Assembly (NCBI GenBank): GCA_002099365.1
Contig: MSED01000001.1
Coordinates: 2,852,001-2,916,000, forward strand
Direction of reading: 5' to 3'
From: Phialophora verrucosa
Taxonomy: Eukaryota > Ascomycota > Eurotiomycetes > Chaetothyriales > Herpotrichiellaceae
DNA length: 64,000 nt
A model generated the notes under the pieces. The model had not been told where the DNA came from and made no database searches. It saw nothing but the letters and a program-made list of their open reading frames with translations. Shown one piece after another: positions 10,101-22,300 of the stretch (position 1 is its first letter; each line of letters begins with the position of its first letter). The position numbers and the translations under genes were made by a program.

Positions 10101-13100
10101 GATGTTGGAACTCAAACGAGTTGGCCGTGCGGCGCCTGAGAGCAGAGGCCGGTATCCACCCAGTCGTCAAGCAGATTGACACGGTGGCGGCAGAGTTTCC
10201 TGCTTACACGAACTACCTTTATCTCACCTACAATGGCACAGAACACGATGTCACCTTCAACGACCATGGCGTGATGGTGCTGGGGTCAGGTGTCTACCGG
10301 ATTGGCTCGTCCGTCGAATTCGATTGGTGTTCAGTGAGGGCGATTCGTACTCTTCGACAGCAGGGCTACAAGACCGTCATGGTAAATGTAAGTTATTACT
10401 CTCCTTTTGATATGCCAGGTTTAGACGCGCTTGGCCCCTCTTGATGGAGTTCCGGTATCTCTGCGTCCAAGTTGGGCTGCAGGCTCGGGTCGACCCCCCC
10501 CCCACCCCCCGGGGTATGGCGACTAAAGCTGCTACCCTCTTCCGGTTCGCCGCACTGGTCTTGTATTGCTCGAGGCTCGCCTGAGTGGGACTCACCGACC
10601 GCGACTTTGGAGTCTATTCTTCCCTTCTGCATGATCTCCTATGCTTCTTCAACGAGTCACTCGATTGCTTCCTCTCTGCACTATTTATTTGGAAACCTAC
10701 TAACTTTCTTATCGTTTAATCCCGAATGCGTCAGCACCGATCACGATCAGGTAGACCGGCTATACTTCGAAAATATCGATCTCGAGTCGGTGCTCAACAT
10801 CTATCAATTCGAGTCGTCGAGTGGTGTGATCGTTTCCGTGGGTGGTCAGACACCGAACAATGTTGCAATGCCCTTGCACAGACTGAATGTGAGGATCCTG
10901 GGCACATCCCCAGAAATGATCGACTCAGCGGAGAACCGGTATAAGTTCTCCCGTATGCTCGACAGGATCAATGTCGACCAGCCGGCTTGGAAAGAGCTTA
11001 CCAGCATTGATGATGCTCTGGAGTTCTGCGAGAAGGTCAAATATCCCGTCCTCGTCAGACCCTCGTACGTACTCTCGGGCGCAGCGATGAACACGGTGTA
11101 TTCAAAGGACGACCTTGAAAACTACCTCAATCAAGCAGTGGCCGTGTCGAGGGACCACCCGGTTGTGATAACAAAGTACATTGAGAACGCCAAAGAGATC
11201 GAGATGGACGCAGTCGCCAGAGATGGAGTTATGATGGGACATTTTATTTCCGAGCATGTTGAAAATGCCGGCGTCCATTCGGGAGATGCCACGCTCATTT
11301 GTCCTCCACAAGATCTTGAGCCTGAGACGATTGCGAGGATTGAAGAAGCAACGCAGAAGATCGGAAATGCCCTTAATGTTACAGGTCCCTTCAACATCCA
11401 ATTCATTGCGAAGGACAACGAGATCAAGGTGATCGAATGCAATGTGCGCGCATCGAGATCCTTCCCTTTCGTCTCGAAAGTCATGGGCGTTGATCTGATC
11501 GAGATGGCCACCAATGTCATCGTGGGCAAGCCTGTTACTCCATATCCGCCTGTGAATCTCCCACCAGATTATGTGGGTGTCAAAGCACCACAGTTCTCCT
11601 TTTCTCGCCTCTCAGGCGCTGATCCAGTTTTGGGTGTGGAGATGGCGTCAACTGGAGAAGTTGCCTCATTCGGGCGAGATCGCTATGAAGCGTATATCAA
11701 GGCAACCATCTCAACTGGCTTCAAGCTGCCCGAGAAGAACATCCTTCTCTCCATCGGATCATTCAAAGACAAGATGGAAATGCTTCCATCAGTCCGCAAG
11801 TTGCATCAAATGGGCTACAAGCTGTTCGCGACGTCGGGCACAGCTGATTTCTTGGAGGAGCACGGCATCAAGGTCAAATACCTGGAAGTTCTTGGTAGCG
11901 AGGAAAAGGACCAGAAATCCGAGTACTCGCTCAGCCAACATCTGGCCAGCAACATGATTGATCTCTACATCAACCTGCCCTCCAATAATAGATTCAGGAG
12001 ACCCGCCAACTACATGAGCAAAGGATACCGAACCCGGCGGATGGCGGTCGACTACCAAACTCCTCTAATCACAAACGTCAAAATTGCGAAGATCCTGATC
12101 GAGGCTCTGGCGAGGCACTATGACCTGAATATCCGCAATATTGACTTCCAGACAAGCCACCGGACCGTGGTGCTTCCAGGGCTCATCAACGTCGCCGCTT
12201 TCGTCCCTGGCATTACCGAGAAAGGCTCCCCCGACTTCTCCCTCGTCACGAAAGCATCTATTGCCGCAGGCTTCAGCATGATTCGGGTTATGCCTGTCGG
12301 TATCGAGGGCGCAGTTACCGATGCCAGGTCGCTCAAGATTGCTCAGCACAACGCAGCCGATGGCGGGGCCTTCTGTGATTTCAACTTCTCTGTCGCTGCG
12401 ACCGACAGCAACTCGGAGCAGATCATTCCTGTCAAGGGGGAGGTTGGATCGCTGTTCATCCCATTCAACCATCTATCGTCTGGCAACATCAACAAGGTCG
12501 CGACCGTCACGGCACATTTCAGCACTTGGCCTTCATACAAACCGATTGTGACTGATGCAAAGACCACGGACCTTGCCTCGATCCTCTTGCTGGCCAGTCT
12601 CCATGATCGAAAGGTCCACGTTGTGAACATCACCTCGAGAGACGACATCAGCCTCATCGCGCTCTCGAAGGAGAAGGGTTTGAAAGTCACTTGCGATGTA
12701 TCAATTTACAGCCTCTTCCTATCCCAAGCAGACTATCCAGATTGTCCTGCGTTGCCCTCACTTGCCGACCAGAAAGCGCTGTGGGACCATCTGCCCATAA
12801 TTGACGTTTTCTCCATCGGCAGTCTCCCATACCAGATTGCGGGCGAGAATGCTGTGCCCACTGTTGGCATTACCGATGCTCTTCCGCTGCTGCTCACAGC
12901 CGTTTCGGAAGGGAAGATGACCATGGACGACGTCACAAAACGTCTCCACGACAATCCGAAGGCCATATTTGAGCTGCACGATCAGAGTTCCACCTCGGTT
13001 GAAATCGATATCGACCGGCCATATGTGCTCCAGGCTGGAGATGTGTGGTCGCCCTTCGTTGGAAGAACATTGAGAGGCGCGGTTTCAAGAGTCATTTTCC

Positions 13101-14368
13101 AAGGGCACACTGCCTGTCTGGATGGTGAGGTCCTTCTCGATGGTCCTCGAGGGTCCGACATGTCGTCCCATCTGATCCATCCTCTTGCGACTGTGGCGAG
13201 CTCGACCTCACCAGTAATCCAGCCACAGGTCGAAAGTCCGTTGGACAGACGAACTTCGGTCCTGGACAACCGACGCTTGTCAATGAGCGCAAGAAGCAGA
13301 CCTATTGTCCGCGCCCGTCCCATGGATGATATCTTACCAGTACCGGCGGCGGCAGCGAGTCCCATCCTCACCGCCGTGGCGCCCTTGTATCAACCTCAGC
13401 CACAGTCCACCATCTCTCCTTCGCTACTCTCCCTCCTTGCCTCATCACCGTTCAAGAACCGCCACGTCCTCTCCGTCAACCAATACACCCGCCAAGACCT
13501 GCACGTCCTCTTCACCGTCGCGCAGGAGATGCGCCTGGGTGTCCAGCGTCAGGGAATCCTTCCCATCCTGCAATCGCGGGTCTTATGCACCATGTTCTAC
13601 GAACCTAGCACGCGGACGTCCGCTTCCTTCGACGCTGCCATGCAGCGCCTCGGCGGCCGCACTATCGCCATCAACACCGACCACTCGAGCACGCAGAAGG
13701 GCGAATCGCTAGAAGACAGCATCCGCACGCTGGGCTGCTATGGCGACGCCGTGGTCCTCCGCCACCCGGACAACGAATCCGCTGCCACGGCCGCCAAGTT
13801 CTCCCCTGTCCCGATAATCAACGGCGGCAACGGCAGTCGCGAGCACCCCACCCAGGCGTTCCTCGACCTCTTCACCATCCGCGAAGAGTTGGGCACCGTC
13901 ACGGGCCTGACCGTCACCTTCACCGGCGACCTGAAGTACGGCCGCACAGTCCACTCCCTCGTCAAGCTGCTGCAGTACTACGAGGTGCGCATCAACCTCG
14001 TCTCCCCTGCCGCGCTGGCCCTGCCGGCCGAGGTCCGCGATCAGATCGTCTCGTCCGGCCAATTGGCAATCGAAGCAGACACGCTGACGCCCGACATCGT
14101 CGCTAAGAGCGATGTCTTATACTGCACGCGTGTTCAGAAAGAACGATTCCCCTCCCTAGAAGAGTACGAGCGCCTGAAGGACTCGATGATCGTGGACAAT
14201 GCAGTGCTGAAGTACGCCAAGAGCAGCATGATCGTCATGCATCCCTTACCCCGAAACAGCGAGATCAGCGAGGAAGTGGATTTCGACCAGCGCGCCGCCT
14301 ATTTCAGACAGATGCGCTATGGGTTGTACACGAGGATGGCGCTGTTGGCCCTGGTGCTCGCGCACTGA
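7139..14368 (+). CDS. pyrABCN: Multifunctional pyrimidine protein: GATase-CPSase-(pseudo-DHOase)-ATCase
   Basis: Carries out the first two steps of UMP synthesis: carbamoyl phosphate from glutamine, bicarbonate and ATP, then carbamoyl aspartate. Exons 7139-10387 and 10715-14368 give 2300 aa, the length expected for fungal Ura2/pyrABCN. The glutaminase domain covers about residues 60-480, with catalytic Cys364 in GICLGHQLL and a VQFHPEST His motif. CPSase starts near residue 502 (VLGSGGLSIGQAGEFDYSG) and has both ATP-grasp halves. A DHOase-like domain near 1565 reads GLINVAAFVPG where active enzymes have HxH, so it is inactive, as is usual in fungi. ATCase runs from about 1995 to the end, with FYEPSTRTSASF and HPTQAFLDLF. 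Feedback by UTP at the CPSase C-terminus is known for the family. The intron needs an atypical CG acceptor (see findings). The last AAT codon of exon 1 joins TTT AAT CCC of exon 2 to restore the conserved MVN(F/Y)NPE.VSTD. Confidence 0.95.
10388..10714 (+). other. Atypical GT...CG intron in the pyrimidine gene
   Basis: Strong donor GTAAGT at 10388 and a perfect TACTAAC branch point at 10699-10705, but the homology-defined 3' end reads TTATCG, not AG. Length is 327 nt, a multiple of three, with only one in-frame stop (TGA 10442-10444). It contains a C-rich run at 10493-10512 (C10-A-C6 flanked by GGGG). The next AG downstream (10733-10734) would remove seven conserved residues and shift the frame. 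Confidence 0.7.
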
Positions 14369-17300
14369 CGAGTTAGATAGACGGGTTGGGAGGCGAAAAA
14401 GGACGCTGCTTGCGTTTAGCTACCCTGTCCATTTATGTTCCTTTTCCCTCTCTCACAGTCTGTCTTTATGGATCAGAAACAGAAAACCAGCATGTCGAAA
14501 TTGATATCGGCAAGGAGTCGGCACTTGGGAGGCGAGAATCACAAGCAAACTAGAATGTACCGTCAAAATTGACCAAAAAGTGGAAGCATGACCAAAAGGC
14601 AGAAGCAAAAGCATAGACAAAATAAATTGTAGACATAGAATGGCGACCGCAGACAGAATCGTTCATAGTCAGAGTGTGCGCCTCACGGCCATCGTCTGCA
14701 GGAATACCTAAACTGCTAGTCCGCGTTTGAACACCAATGCCATATATTCTCGTCAGGTTTGAATGAAGACTCCATTCAGTGGTGTGTGTGCACGCCTGCT
14801 TCACCGAAGTCGGCTCTCAGGCATCTACTCCTAAGCCTTTCAAGTTTCGGTGGATGGGCCGACGAGGGCCGTTTAGTGGGCAGAGCTCCGGTGTGGCCTC
14901 GACGCCTTTCAAATGCGCCTGCCGAATTGATGCTGCAACATGGGCTCCGGGTTGCACTCTGCCTGTTCGAGCCATCGTAACTCTGTGCCGGGTATATAGG
15001 TTGACACTCGCGTCTTTCCTGATCTAGCACATTCCGCTTTGAGATGTTATCCCCAGTGTTGATACTGCTGCTGGAAGATCGAAGACGCTTCCCTTAGCGA
15101 GCAAGTGAGCCCAGTCAAACCCAGACAAGTCAGAACAAGCCAGTGAAGCGAGAGTATTGAGTCATTGTGCGCCTGCGGGAAGCATCAGCTCAGCAAGACC
15201 ACTGTCTATCCCGCGGTCTGGATCGTTCTGCATCCCCTGAAGCACGGATGGTCGAGCAAACAGGGGTAGTGCTAATAGCCTGAATAATGTACACTGTAGG
15301 GGGAGAGCACACCCCATGCCTGATGCCGTGGTGCATTGGACGCTTGTTGCCATTGTGCCGCTACAAACAGCCAGGTTAGCTAAGTGCACTCAATGACCTG
15401 CCGTGCTGACTGATGCGCTGTCGTTGTCGCAAAAAGGAAGGCGGGGAGTTGGCTGAGTCAAAGTCCACGTATGTAATCGGGTCGGCCATAGCAACTAACA
15501 TACTAACCGATAAGCCTGCCGTTTCTGGTGAAGCCCCCAGAGTCTTTGTCAGTGCAGGTACAGCTGTTGCAGGGCATGTCGAAGAAGCCTAGACAATGTC
15601 GAACACGCCGCCATTGGGCCGGTTTTGGTCTCGTGTTCCCATGATGTTTCGAGTCATCGTCTTGCCAACGATTGATTGCTAACCGCGTATGGTAATTAAT
15701 TATACACCCTGCTTAGGTCTTCTGTGCTCTCGAAACTCGTGCGTAGTAACATCCAGCTGTTGCAGTATGGTGTTGCGCGAATGTACGTGTCGAGTCCAAG
15801 GCGGAGCCCCCTCAAACTCCGTGCATGGTGGTAGGGAAATCAACGCAGTTTGATGGTCTTCACCGCGGAGTTTTCGTCGTCCCCACGCCCACAAGACCAA
15901 CTCGACGAACGTGACGCCCTTGTGCTATGAGGCCTTTTCGACCCTCCTGTAGTTGAACCAACCGTTTCATCTCAAGGTACGATAATTTCGTGAGAGGGAC
16001 AATGAGGGATATTCATCGCATGTGATTCGGAGAGGATTCCGAAAAAGAGGGGAAGGAACAAATCCGGCGCTGAGATGGTGGTAAGTTCCGCGCCGGGAAG
16101 CCATCTCCGACGGTGACGATGGCCTGCAGCCCCGCAATCTGCGCTGCGTTTCGAAAGCTCGGGCGCCGAGTCGGCGCCGTCGAGGGTGGAGCGTTGAAAG
16201 AGACATATACTGTACTAGCTTGCGACTTTTGTGCGGCAAGCTCGGTGGACGGTCCATGTAGGTCCTTGGACATCGATCGTGACAGTGTCCTGCGAAATTT
16301 ACACGGGAATCCGTTGTTCAACCGGTGTTTGTCCGCGGAGGGCTGTACTTGTGGTGTACGGAGTGCCTGGCTGGGTAAAGACCGAGAATCACGAACTTAC
16401 CGCACATTGATGCTTGCAATCCAGTACAGACTTCTGAAACTTCTTGCTGTGGTCGATGTAATTCCCGGTCAAACACTCGAGTTCCTCTCGGCGGTCACTG
16501 GACGGAAAGCAGACGCCCTTAGATTCAGACGTTGCCAAAGTGGATAGTAAATTGTAAGCACGGGACCTTCTTGCTTTCTAGAAACCTGCCACTTTTGGTA
16601 ATCCCGAAGACTTGTGACAAAGCAGGGAGAGCCGCGTCATGTGTAGTGTGTATCGTATCACGGGTTGAGGGGTGCGCGGGAGCGAAGCAGGATTCTTCTG
16701 TGCAGGCTTCTACGCCGTTGGCCATCACTGCCATTTATGGGAAGTTTCCTGATCTCGTAGATCCATCAGCGCTCACCTACCGCTCGCCTTACATCGTGTC
16801 TGAGGTCATCGCATTCATTGAATTCTTTACCCAGCGAGGATTGGTCGAGAGCGTCCTTTCGTGGATGGAGTGGACTGCCACATGGCTGTAGATGTGTTGA
16901 CAAAGCTCTCCACCTGGACGACTTCTGCATCTTCTGGAAGCATGCTGAATGGAGTATTCGTAACGAGGGAATCCAGAGGATGACCAAAGGCGGTAGCGTC
17001 AAACACTTGAACGAATGGAGTAATCGGTGAGGTGGTCGATTGTTGGCGCGCCTGCTAAGTCGTGCTGAGAGAAGCCGTGCACAGTCAATCATGTGCGTGT
17101 CTGGGCGGCAGGTGTCTCTCACCTATCTCTCAACTGATCAGTGGGCTTAGCTTATCATGGTCGAAAGCGTATGCGTACTGAAAGCGAGAGCGCACAGCGA
17201 GGGGAGGGGACAGCGGTCTGTGGTTATCTGGAGGCCCAGAACTCTGCATGCTCAAGTCATCAGAGGATGTGAGGGTATCATTGGTAGTTGGCGCCTAGGG

Positions 17301-18279
17301 CGAGCCAAGCGAGTGGTCGGAGCGTGTCGACAATGCCTTACTCATCTGTTAGTGAAAGCGTTTAGCCGAAACAGGTGTTGTCGGTGGGCTGAGAACCCTC
17401 GCAGAACAATTACCCGTCAGCTGAGGATAGTGCGCGTCCTGATTCCTGAACGTTGTAGACGCACGTTACAGCCGGGCTGCTGTCGTGATTATGGTTGTAC
17501 CGCGCAAATCGAGCCAGTGCTCAATGGAACAAGATTCAGACCGTGGAAAAGTAAAGGTGAAGAAGAGGCTTTCGCTACGTCATTGGTTTTGGCCTGTTTG
17601 TATCAATCCTGCGCGTGCTTGTCTCAATTCCAGTTGTTCCGGGGGCGCATGATCTTCAGGCGCCCTTAAACTCCCAAACCTGGGGAAGACTACGCCTAAG
17701 CCACGCTCTTCTCCCCCGAGTTATTTGATATCGGTAGCTCGTACTCGTACAGTTACCGGCGCTGCGGCATGAGATCACTGCTCGAAAAAGATTTGGCATC
17801 GATCATTCGTCGGGCTGGCCAGTCAGCCGCCTAATCTGGCTCCGGAGAAAGGTTGGCAGCTGCTGTTGCTGCGCTCGCAACGCCGAACTAGCTGCGCGTG
17901 TCAGTATTACGACGCCCTGCAGGCTTACCTCACGACTGCCGGTTCCGTCGACAGCGCTCTTCCAAACCCGCCGTTCAGCCGTCTCTTCCGACCTTGCTTT
18001 CCGCATATGCGGTGACTGACGATACGCCGCACGTCGCTTAGTCGACCTGTTCAGGCAATTACCATGATCCCTGCACTGCTGTCGCAACACTCTAACTTCC
18101 CATTCATCCTGGATATCAGGCCCCATACCCCGGCTATTCAATTCCATCCCGTTCCTTGATCAGAAAAGATATATTCCGCTATCCCATCCCTCCTCGCCAT
18201 CCAGTTCCCTCCCATCAGTCAACCAACAGAAGCCAAGCATCACATCAACAAAGCTTCAATACCATCCACCCCTCCATCA
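14369..18279. other. Gene-poor stretch
   Basis: No convincing gene in about 3.9 kb. The longest frames (about 144 codons near 16113 and 170 codons near 17157) are Cys/Arg-rich, have no domain and look like chance. The first few hundred bases carry the 3' UTR of the pyrimidine gene. The final 150 bases before 18280 are C-rich and A/C-rich, as in fungal 5' leaders. No transposon ends, tandem repeats or tRNA were recognised. Confidence 0.5.
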
Positions 18280-18795
18280 ATGCCTGCCACCATGCTTTCA
18301 ACATCCTCAAATCCCGCCATTCACGCCTACAAGGTGTATCACCTCTCTCAGACCAAGCTCGACAAGGAATGCAGACGTCAAACCCCAGACTTGCACCGTA
18401 TTGTTCTGCACGCCTCCATCGTCGACAACGTGCGCCGCTGGTCTCGCGACCTGGCCACTCCCGCGGAGACCGTGGTCGTTGACTCGGACTCGGATACGGA
18501 CAGCGACCCCTTCGACGACTCGGCCTCGTCGGAAGACGAAGCTGAAGACGCCGTTGCCATCTTTGACATCGAAGTCGACGACGACACGACCATCGAGGAG
18601 CAGACCCAGGCCTCGGGCAAAATCACCTACCAAGTGCAACATGTCCAGAAGCAGGACTCCAAGTCCTCGCCGGCATCTCCCAAACGCCGAGCCCCAGCGC
18701 CACCCACGAATCACGAGATGAAGTCGCAGGCCTGGAAGCAGAATCGTCCCGTCACCGTGCGGGAGACGGCCGTCGAAGTGGACAACGACGACTGA
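18280..18795 (+). CDS. Small acidic conserved fungal protein, function unknown
   Basis: Encodes 171 aa from ATG 18280; a second ATG at 18292 is a possible start. The N-terminal part forms predicted helices (YKVYHLSQTKLDKECRRQ...LHRIVLHASIVDNVRRWS). This resembles a widespread group of small fungal proteins with a '...LVGHANLLDNL...' segment that have no assigned role. Next comes a strongly acidic Ser/Asp tract (DSDSDTDSDPFDDSASSEDE, residues about 68-88), a likely casein-kinase-2 substrate, then a Pro/Lys-rich disordered tail. No membrane segment or signal peptide. The leader upstream is A/C-rich, and codon use is G/C-ending and gene-like, supporting expression. Function is not assigned. Confidence 0.65.
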   Translation: MPATMLSTSSNPAIHAYKVYHLSQTKLDKECRRQTPDLHRIVLHASIVDNVRRWSRDLATPAETVVVDSDSDTDSDPFDDSASSEDEAEDAVAIFDIEVDDDTTIEEQTQASGKITYQVQHVQKQDSKSSPASPKRRAPAPPTNHEMKSQAWKQNRPVTVRETAVEVDNDD

Positions 18796-20467
18796 GTTCC
18801 CAGGCTGGCTCCTGTTTGTTGATCATGGACTTTACGACAACTTGATACCCCACGACTAGAAGCATCAGCCGCAAGGCTACGACTTATCACGAACATTGGC
18901 TTCGACTCCCGCTGCCGCTGCTGTCACCCTCTGGGCCGCCAGGACAGCCCAGTGTACAACACGATCGCTGACTCCAGTTGAGCTTGACGCTACGGAGTCC
19001 ACCACCGACACAGCGGCCGGGCACAAGTCAAGAAGCAGAACAAGACGAAGGAAGACGACGACGAAGAGCCAGAGAAGTTCTGCCGAAGAGGATCACGCAA
19101 AGGCAAACCGAGCTGAACGCCACGCCACTCCACCCCACACAAGAGATACCAACGTTCTACACCGCCGCCCTCAGTAGTCGTGGCTTTGATAGCCAGCCTG
19201 GGGAAAGCAACCGTGGAAACGTCACTGGTATCTCGCCGGGGCTGGACTGTGCTATCGCCGGTACCATCCTTCGACGTGTTGACGGAGCAAGGATAACGGA
19301 GAACGATGGGAAGTCTCCTGTACAACACGGGTGCAAATGCAAAGGGATACGCACGCTACAATTACTCTCCCACGGGATCGAGTTTTATGAATTTCTTGTA
19401 TTCATGCCACTGTACTCCTAGTCTTTTATTTAATTAATTTGGTCAATACCAAACGAACATACATCAAACAAACCACTTCTTTCTTCAACCCTTTTCTCTC
19501 CTTTCTCCAGGTGAATTACAGCGCGTTAACATCAACATCAACATGACCTCTCGCCCAGAGTACCGCATCTACAGTTTGCAGTACAAGCGAGAGCACGACT
19601 TGACAAGTCCTCACGGCGAGGCTAACGAGGAGGCTCAAGCCAAGCACAAGCACAAGCACATCCCCATGCCGATCATTGCGCAAACAGTAGCACATCAGTG
19701 GATGTCCGAGTATCCTGATGTATTTCCAGCGTAATACATATGTAGGCAGGACCCAGTACGACGAGTACGAGGCGAGCACGATCTCCTAACCCACCAGGCG
19801 CGGGAATGAACGCCGACACAAAATCTGGACTGGTCGCCACTTTCACCTTTCAGCTTTCATCTTCCACTTCCACTTCCGTCGCCACCCACCACCGCACTAC
19901 GACACATCCAGATCGATCGGATCGACGTATGATACAGAGGTTGCAACCAAGTTTTCTTTCTCCGGCCCGGGCGGCCCCTCCGTTTCACGTACGACGAGCA
20001 TGCCCCAGCCAGTGGGGGAGGTCGAGTACATACGTAACGTCGATAGTTTCTATTTTTGAATTGTCGGCGTGTTACTTCCGGTGCTTGTGCCTTGTGCTTG
20101 TGCTTGCTGGTGGGGACCGAGGGTGCGCGACTTTTTCCTTCGAGGGGTTGCGAGAAATGGCTCGTGAGCATAAGGTGCGGCTTTTTTCGATGGTCGATAT
20201 GTACTCGTGGTTGTCGTATTGTCGGGTGCTCTGTTTTCTTCGCGCGCGCATGCAGAATCATTGGGCTTTGGTTCTTCATTCTCAACGCTCCGAGTGCTCG
20301 GAGGTCATGGACCAATACGACGAGCGAGGGTTTGAGGAATGAGGTTCTCTATGACTATCTGGCGTAGCTAGGTCGTCAAGGCCCTGGCTGATTGTTGAAC
20401 TGACTGTACTCATCATGCTCAAGTATGTGCAGAGTGAGGAATGTTGAAGCATGTACAACTAGTGATA
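18796..20467. other. Mostly non-coding stretch
   Basis: Contains one candidate small ORF at 19543-19734, listed separately. Other frames, including a 178-codon one at 19806-20342, are compositionally random (short Ser/Thr and Cys/Arg runs) and lack domains. The last part is downstream of the minus-strand EH-domain gene. Confidence 0.4.
19543..19734 (+). CDS. Possible small protein of 63 aa
   Basis: The ATG at 19543 is preceded by a C/T-rich tract ending in TTTCTCCAG and then ACATCAACATCAAC, which looks like a fungal 5' leader, possibly with a leader intron. The peptide is hydrophilic, with a KHKHKH run and no transmembrane segment. I do not recognise it. Support is only the leader context and an intact frame, so this is tentative. 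Confidence 0.25.
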   Translation: MTSRPEYRIYSLQYKREHDLTSPHGEANEEAQAKHKHKHIPMPIIAQTVAHQWMSEYPDVFPA

Positions 20468-22025
20468 TTATTTCTGTAGAGGCTTGCTGGAGATCTTGAC
20501 GCCCTGGGTGTGCCGGACACTCGACCAAACACTTTGGGAGACCTTGACCGGCAGTTTCCTCCCTTTCAGTCTCTGATCAATTAGCCATAATCCGACCACA
20601 AACTCCTCCCGATTGAGGGTCTTTACATCAGGCTGTGCGACGAGATCCCAGATTTCTTCCAACACGTCCCTGGGAAGTCGACTGCGTTCCCAGATATCCC
20701 GCACAACAACATTGACTACAAGGTCATTCGCAGGAGTCCCATCTCTCCTGTGCTCGAGGTTGAAATTGTCGAGGTCATAATCCAAAAGTAGGCCTCTGTT
20801 GGCTGCCCAAACACCCTCATAACGTTTCCTCTCACGCTCCGTAACCTTGTCCCGCCATCTTCTACGATCTCCTTCGTGGTGCATGTTAGGGTGACGCCGC
20901 CAATGTTTCCGGCCACGCTTCTTCTCGTCGAACGGTTCGTCACGTTCCGGAGAGGAACGTAATGTTTGTCTCATAGGCTTCGCCGGTAGCGGCTTTAATT
21001 TTGGCGTACGCGACCCTGCGTCACTCCGCATCCCGGGCAAGTGCATCAGATGCTTTCCACTTTGGAAGGCGCCAACTGATTGTGATCGCCGGCGTGGTAC
21101 GGGCGGCGGCACTTTCATTGGCGCGGGAGATTCGCGGCGAGAACCGGTGTGCGAAACTGCTAATGAGCCGGCAACCATAGCGTCTGCCAGAGCGCTCGCT
21201 GTCAAGGTCGGCCGCGGGTCTACGGTGGGGCTATTGGGACTTGTAGCGTGGGCTGCTTCTCGTGCTGAGAGAGCGGCATGTTGGGCGCGAATTGGTACAG
21301 GTGCTGGCAGAGGTTTCTCTGGTGATTCCGCTCTCGAACGTCCATTGTCGCTTTCTGAGTCGGTCAGTGGAGGTGTGACTTTGACCCGGGGTCCAGACGA
21401 CCCGCTGTTTGTTTGAGGCGATGTGGCAAGGTATCTAGCCACTGGTGCACCAGGGCTGCTTTCCTGGGATGTCGACAGAGCTCGCCTCCTAGCCTCCAAA
21501 CTGGCAGCATTCCTAGTTGCTGTGACTGCGGCGGTGGTGCCTGAAATAGAAGTAGAAGGGCTTGGAGCCGAGGAAGGCTGTGCAGACGGAAGTGTAAGGT
21601 GGGAAAGATAGCTCAGGTCGTTCTTCTGCTTGTCGCCGGTTGCAGTCTGAACCTGGATCGGGACTGTTGTCATAGAGGCCTTCGCCCCAGCCAAAGCAGC
21701 CGCACTCTGTTGAAGGGACTGTAAAGCCTCGCTATTGCTACTCGTGCTCATACCCCGACCTCGACTCTGGGACGGATCTCTTCGTGCAAGGTAGGAGCCG
21801 TGATCTCTCTTGAACTCTGGCCTGCGAACCGGGCTCGTTTTCGCAGACGCGGCCACGGCAGCAACGGCAGATGTGGACCGGGGGGCAGATGGACGGAACC
21901 CGAGCTTGGGAGGAGATATCGAGCTATGGTCGGCGGCTGCAACGGGCAATCTTTCTGTTGTCAAAGGTCGGCCACGTGAGGACAGATGGGTTTCCTGAGG
22001 GGGAGGAAGAGGGGCATTTTGCCGA

Positions 22026-22060
<35 letters not shown>

Positions 22061-22300
22061 CTGTTTCCTTGTTGAGGCAGCGGTGGCCGCGAGCAGCGCT
22101 CCTGCAGACGCAGATGGATTATGTGATGCGGAGGCATTAGGTACAGATGGTGTCAACGGAGCTGGTCGGAATGCCAACGAGGCACCTTGGAGGGCGGGCG
22201 AGGGTAGTGGAGATACTCCAGAAGCCACGACATCGCGCTGTTGTCGGATGAAGGAGGGCTTTGGCGCCACAGGAGGACGCCGTGCCTGCTTCTCACTCAT
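20468..22300 (-). CDS. irs4: Irs4/Tax4-like EH-domain protein
   Basis: Encodes 610 aa from ATG 22300; the open frame extends one TTG codon further upstream. The C-terminal ~110 residues form an EH domain (RYEGVWAANRGLLLDYD... VVVRDIWERSRLPRDVLEEIWDLV...LNREEFVVGLWLIDQRLKG), where the EF-hand-like 'D..FVVGLWLID' signature is clear. The rest is disordered, Ser/Ala/Pro-rich, with polyglutamine near residue 80 and several PP/PxxP stretches (APKPSF at the start, LPAKPMRQT before the EH domain). In yeast, Irs4 and Tax4 bind and activate the Inp51 phosphoinositide 5-phosphatase and influence rDNA silencing and cell-wall signalling. Single EH domain at the C-terminus fits Irs4/Tax4 rather than Ede1 or Pan1, whose EH domains are N-terminal. 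Confidence 0.85.
22028..22065. repeat. CTG/TTG trinucleotide repeat (polyglutamine in irs4)
   Basis: About a dozen CTG/TTG triplets on the plus strand encode the Gln run of the minus-strand EH-domain protein. Interruptions by TTG (CAA on the coding strand) should limit slippage. Confidence 0.85.

Noticed and set aside
10388..10714. Reading the pyrimidine intron as an in-frame protein insertion or a stop-codon readthrough
   Set aside because: Although 3n long with a single TGA, it has a strong GTAAGT donor and TACTAAC branch point, and would interrupt an invariant CPSase motif.
12160..12400. Functional dihydroorotase domain in the pyrimidine protein
   Set aside because: The metal-binding HxH motif is replaced by GLINVAAF, as in other fungal CPSase-ATCase proteins; a separate DHOase gene is expected elsewhere.
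16113..16547. 144-codon plus-strand frame
   Set aside because: No domain, mixed composition and competing frames on the other strand.
17157..17669. 170-codon plus-strand frame
   Set aside because: Arg/Cys-rich random composition, no recognisable motif, no gene-like leader.
19806..20342. 178-codon plus-strand frame
   Set aside because: Starts with ATG but has homopolymer-like Ser/Thr and Cys stretches typical of chance frames; equally long antisense frame.
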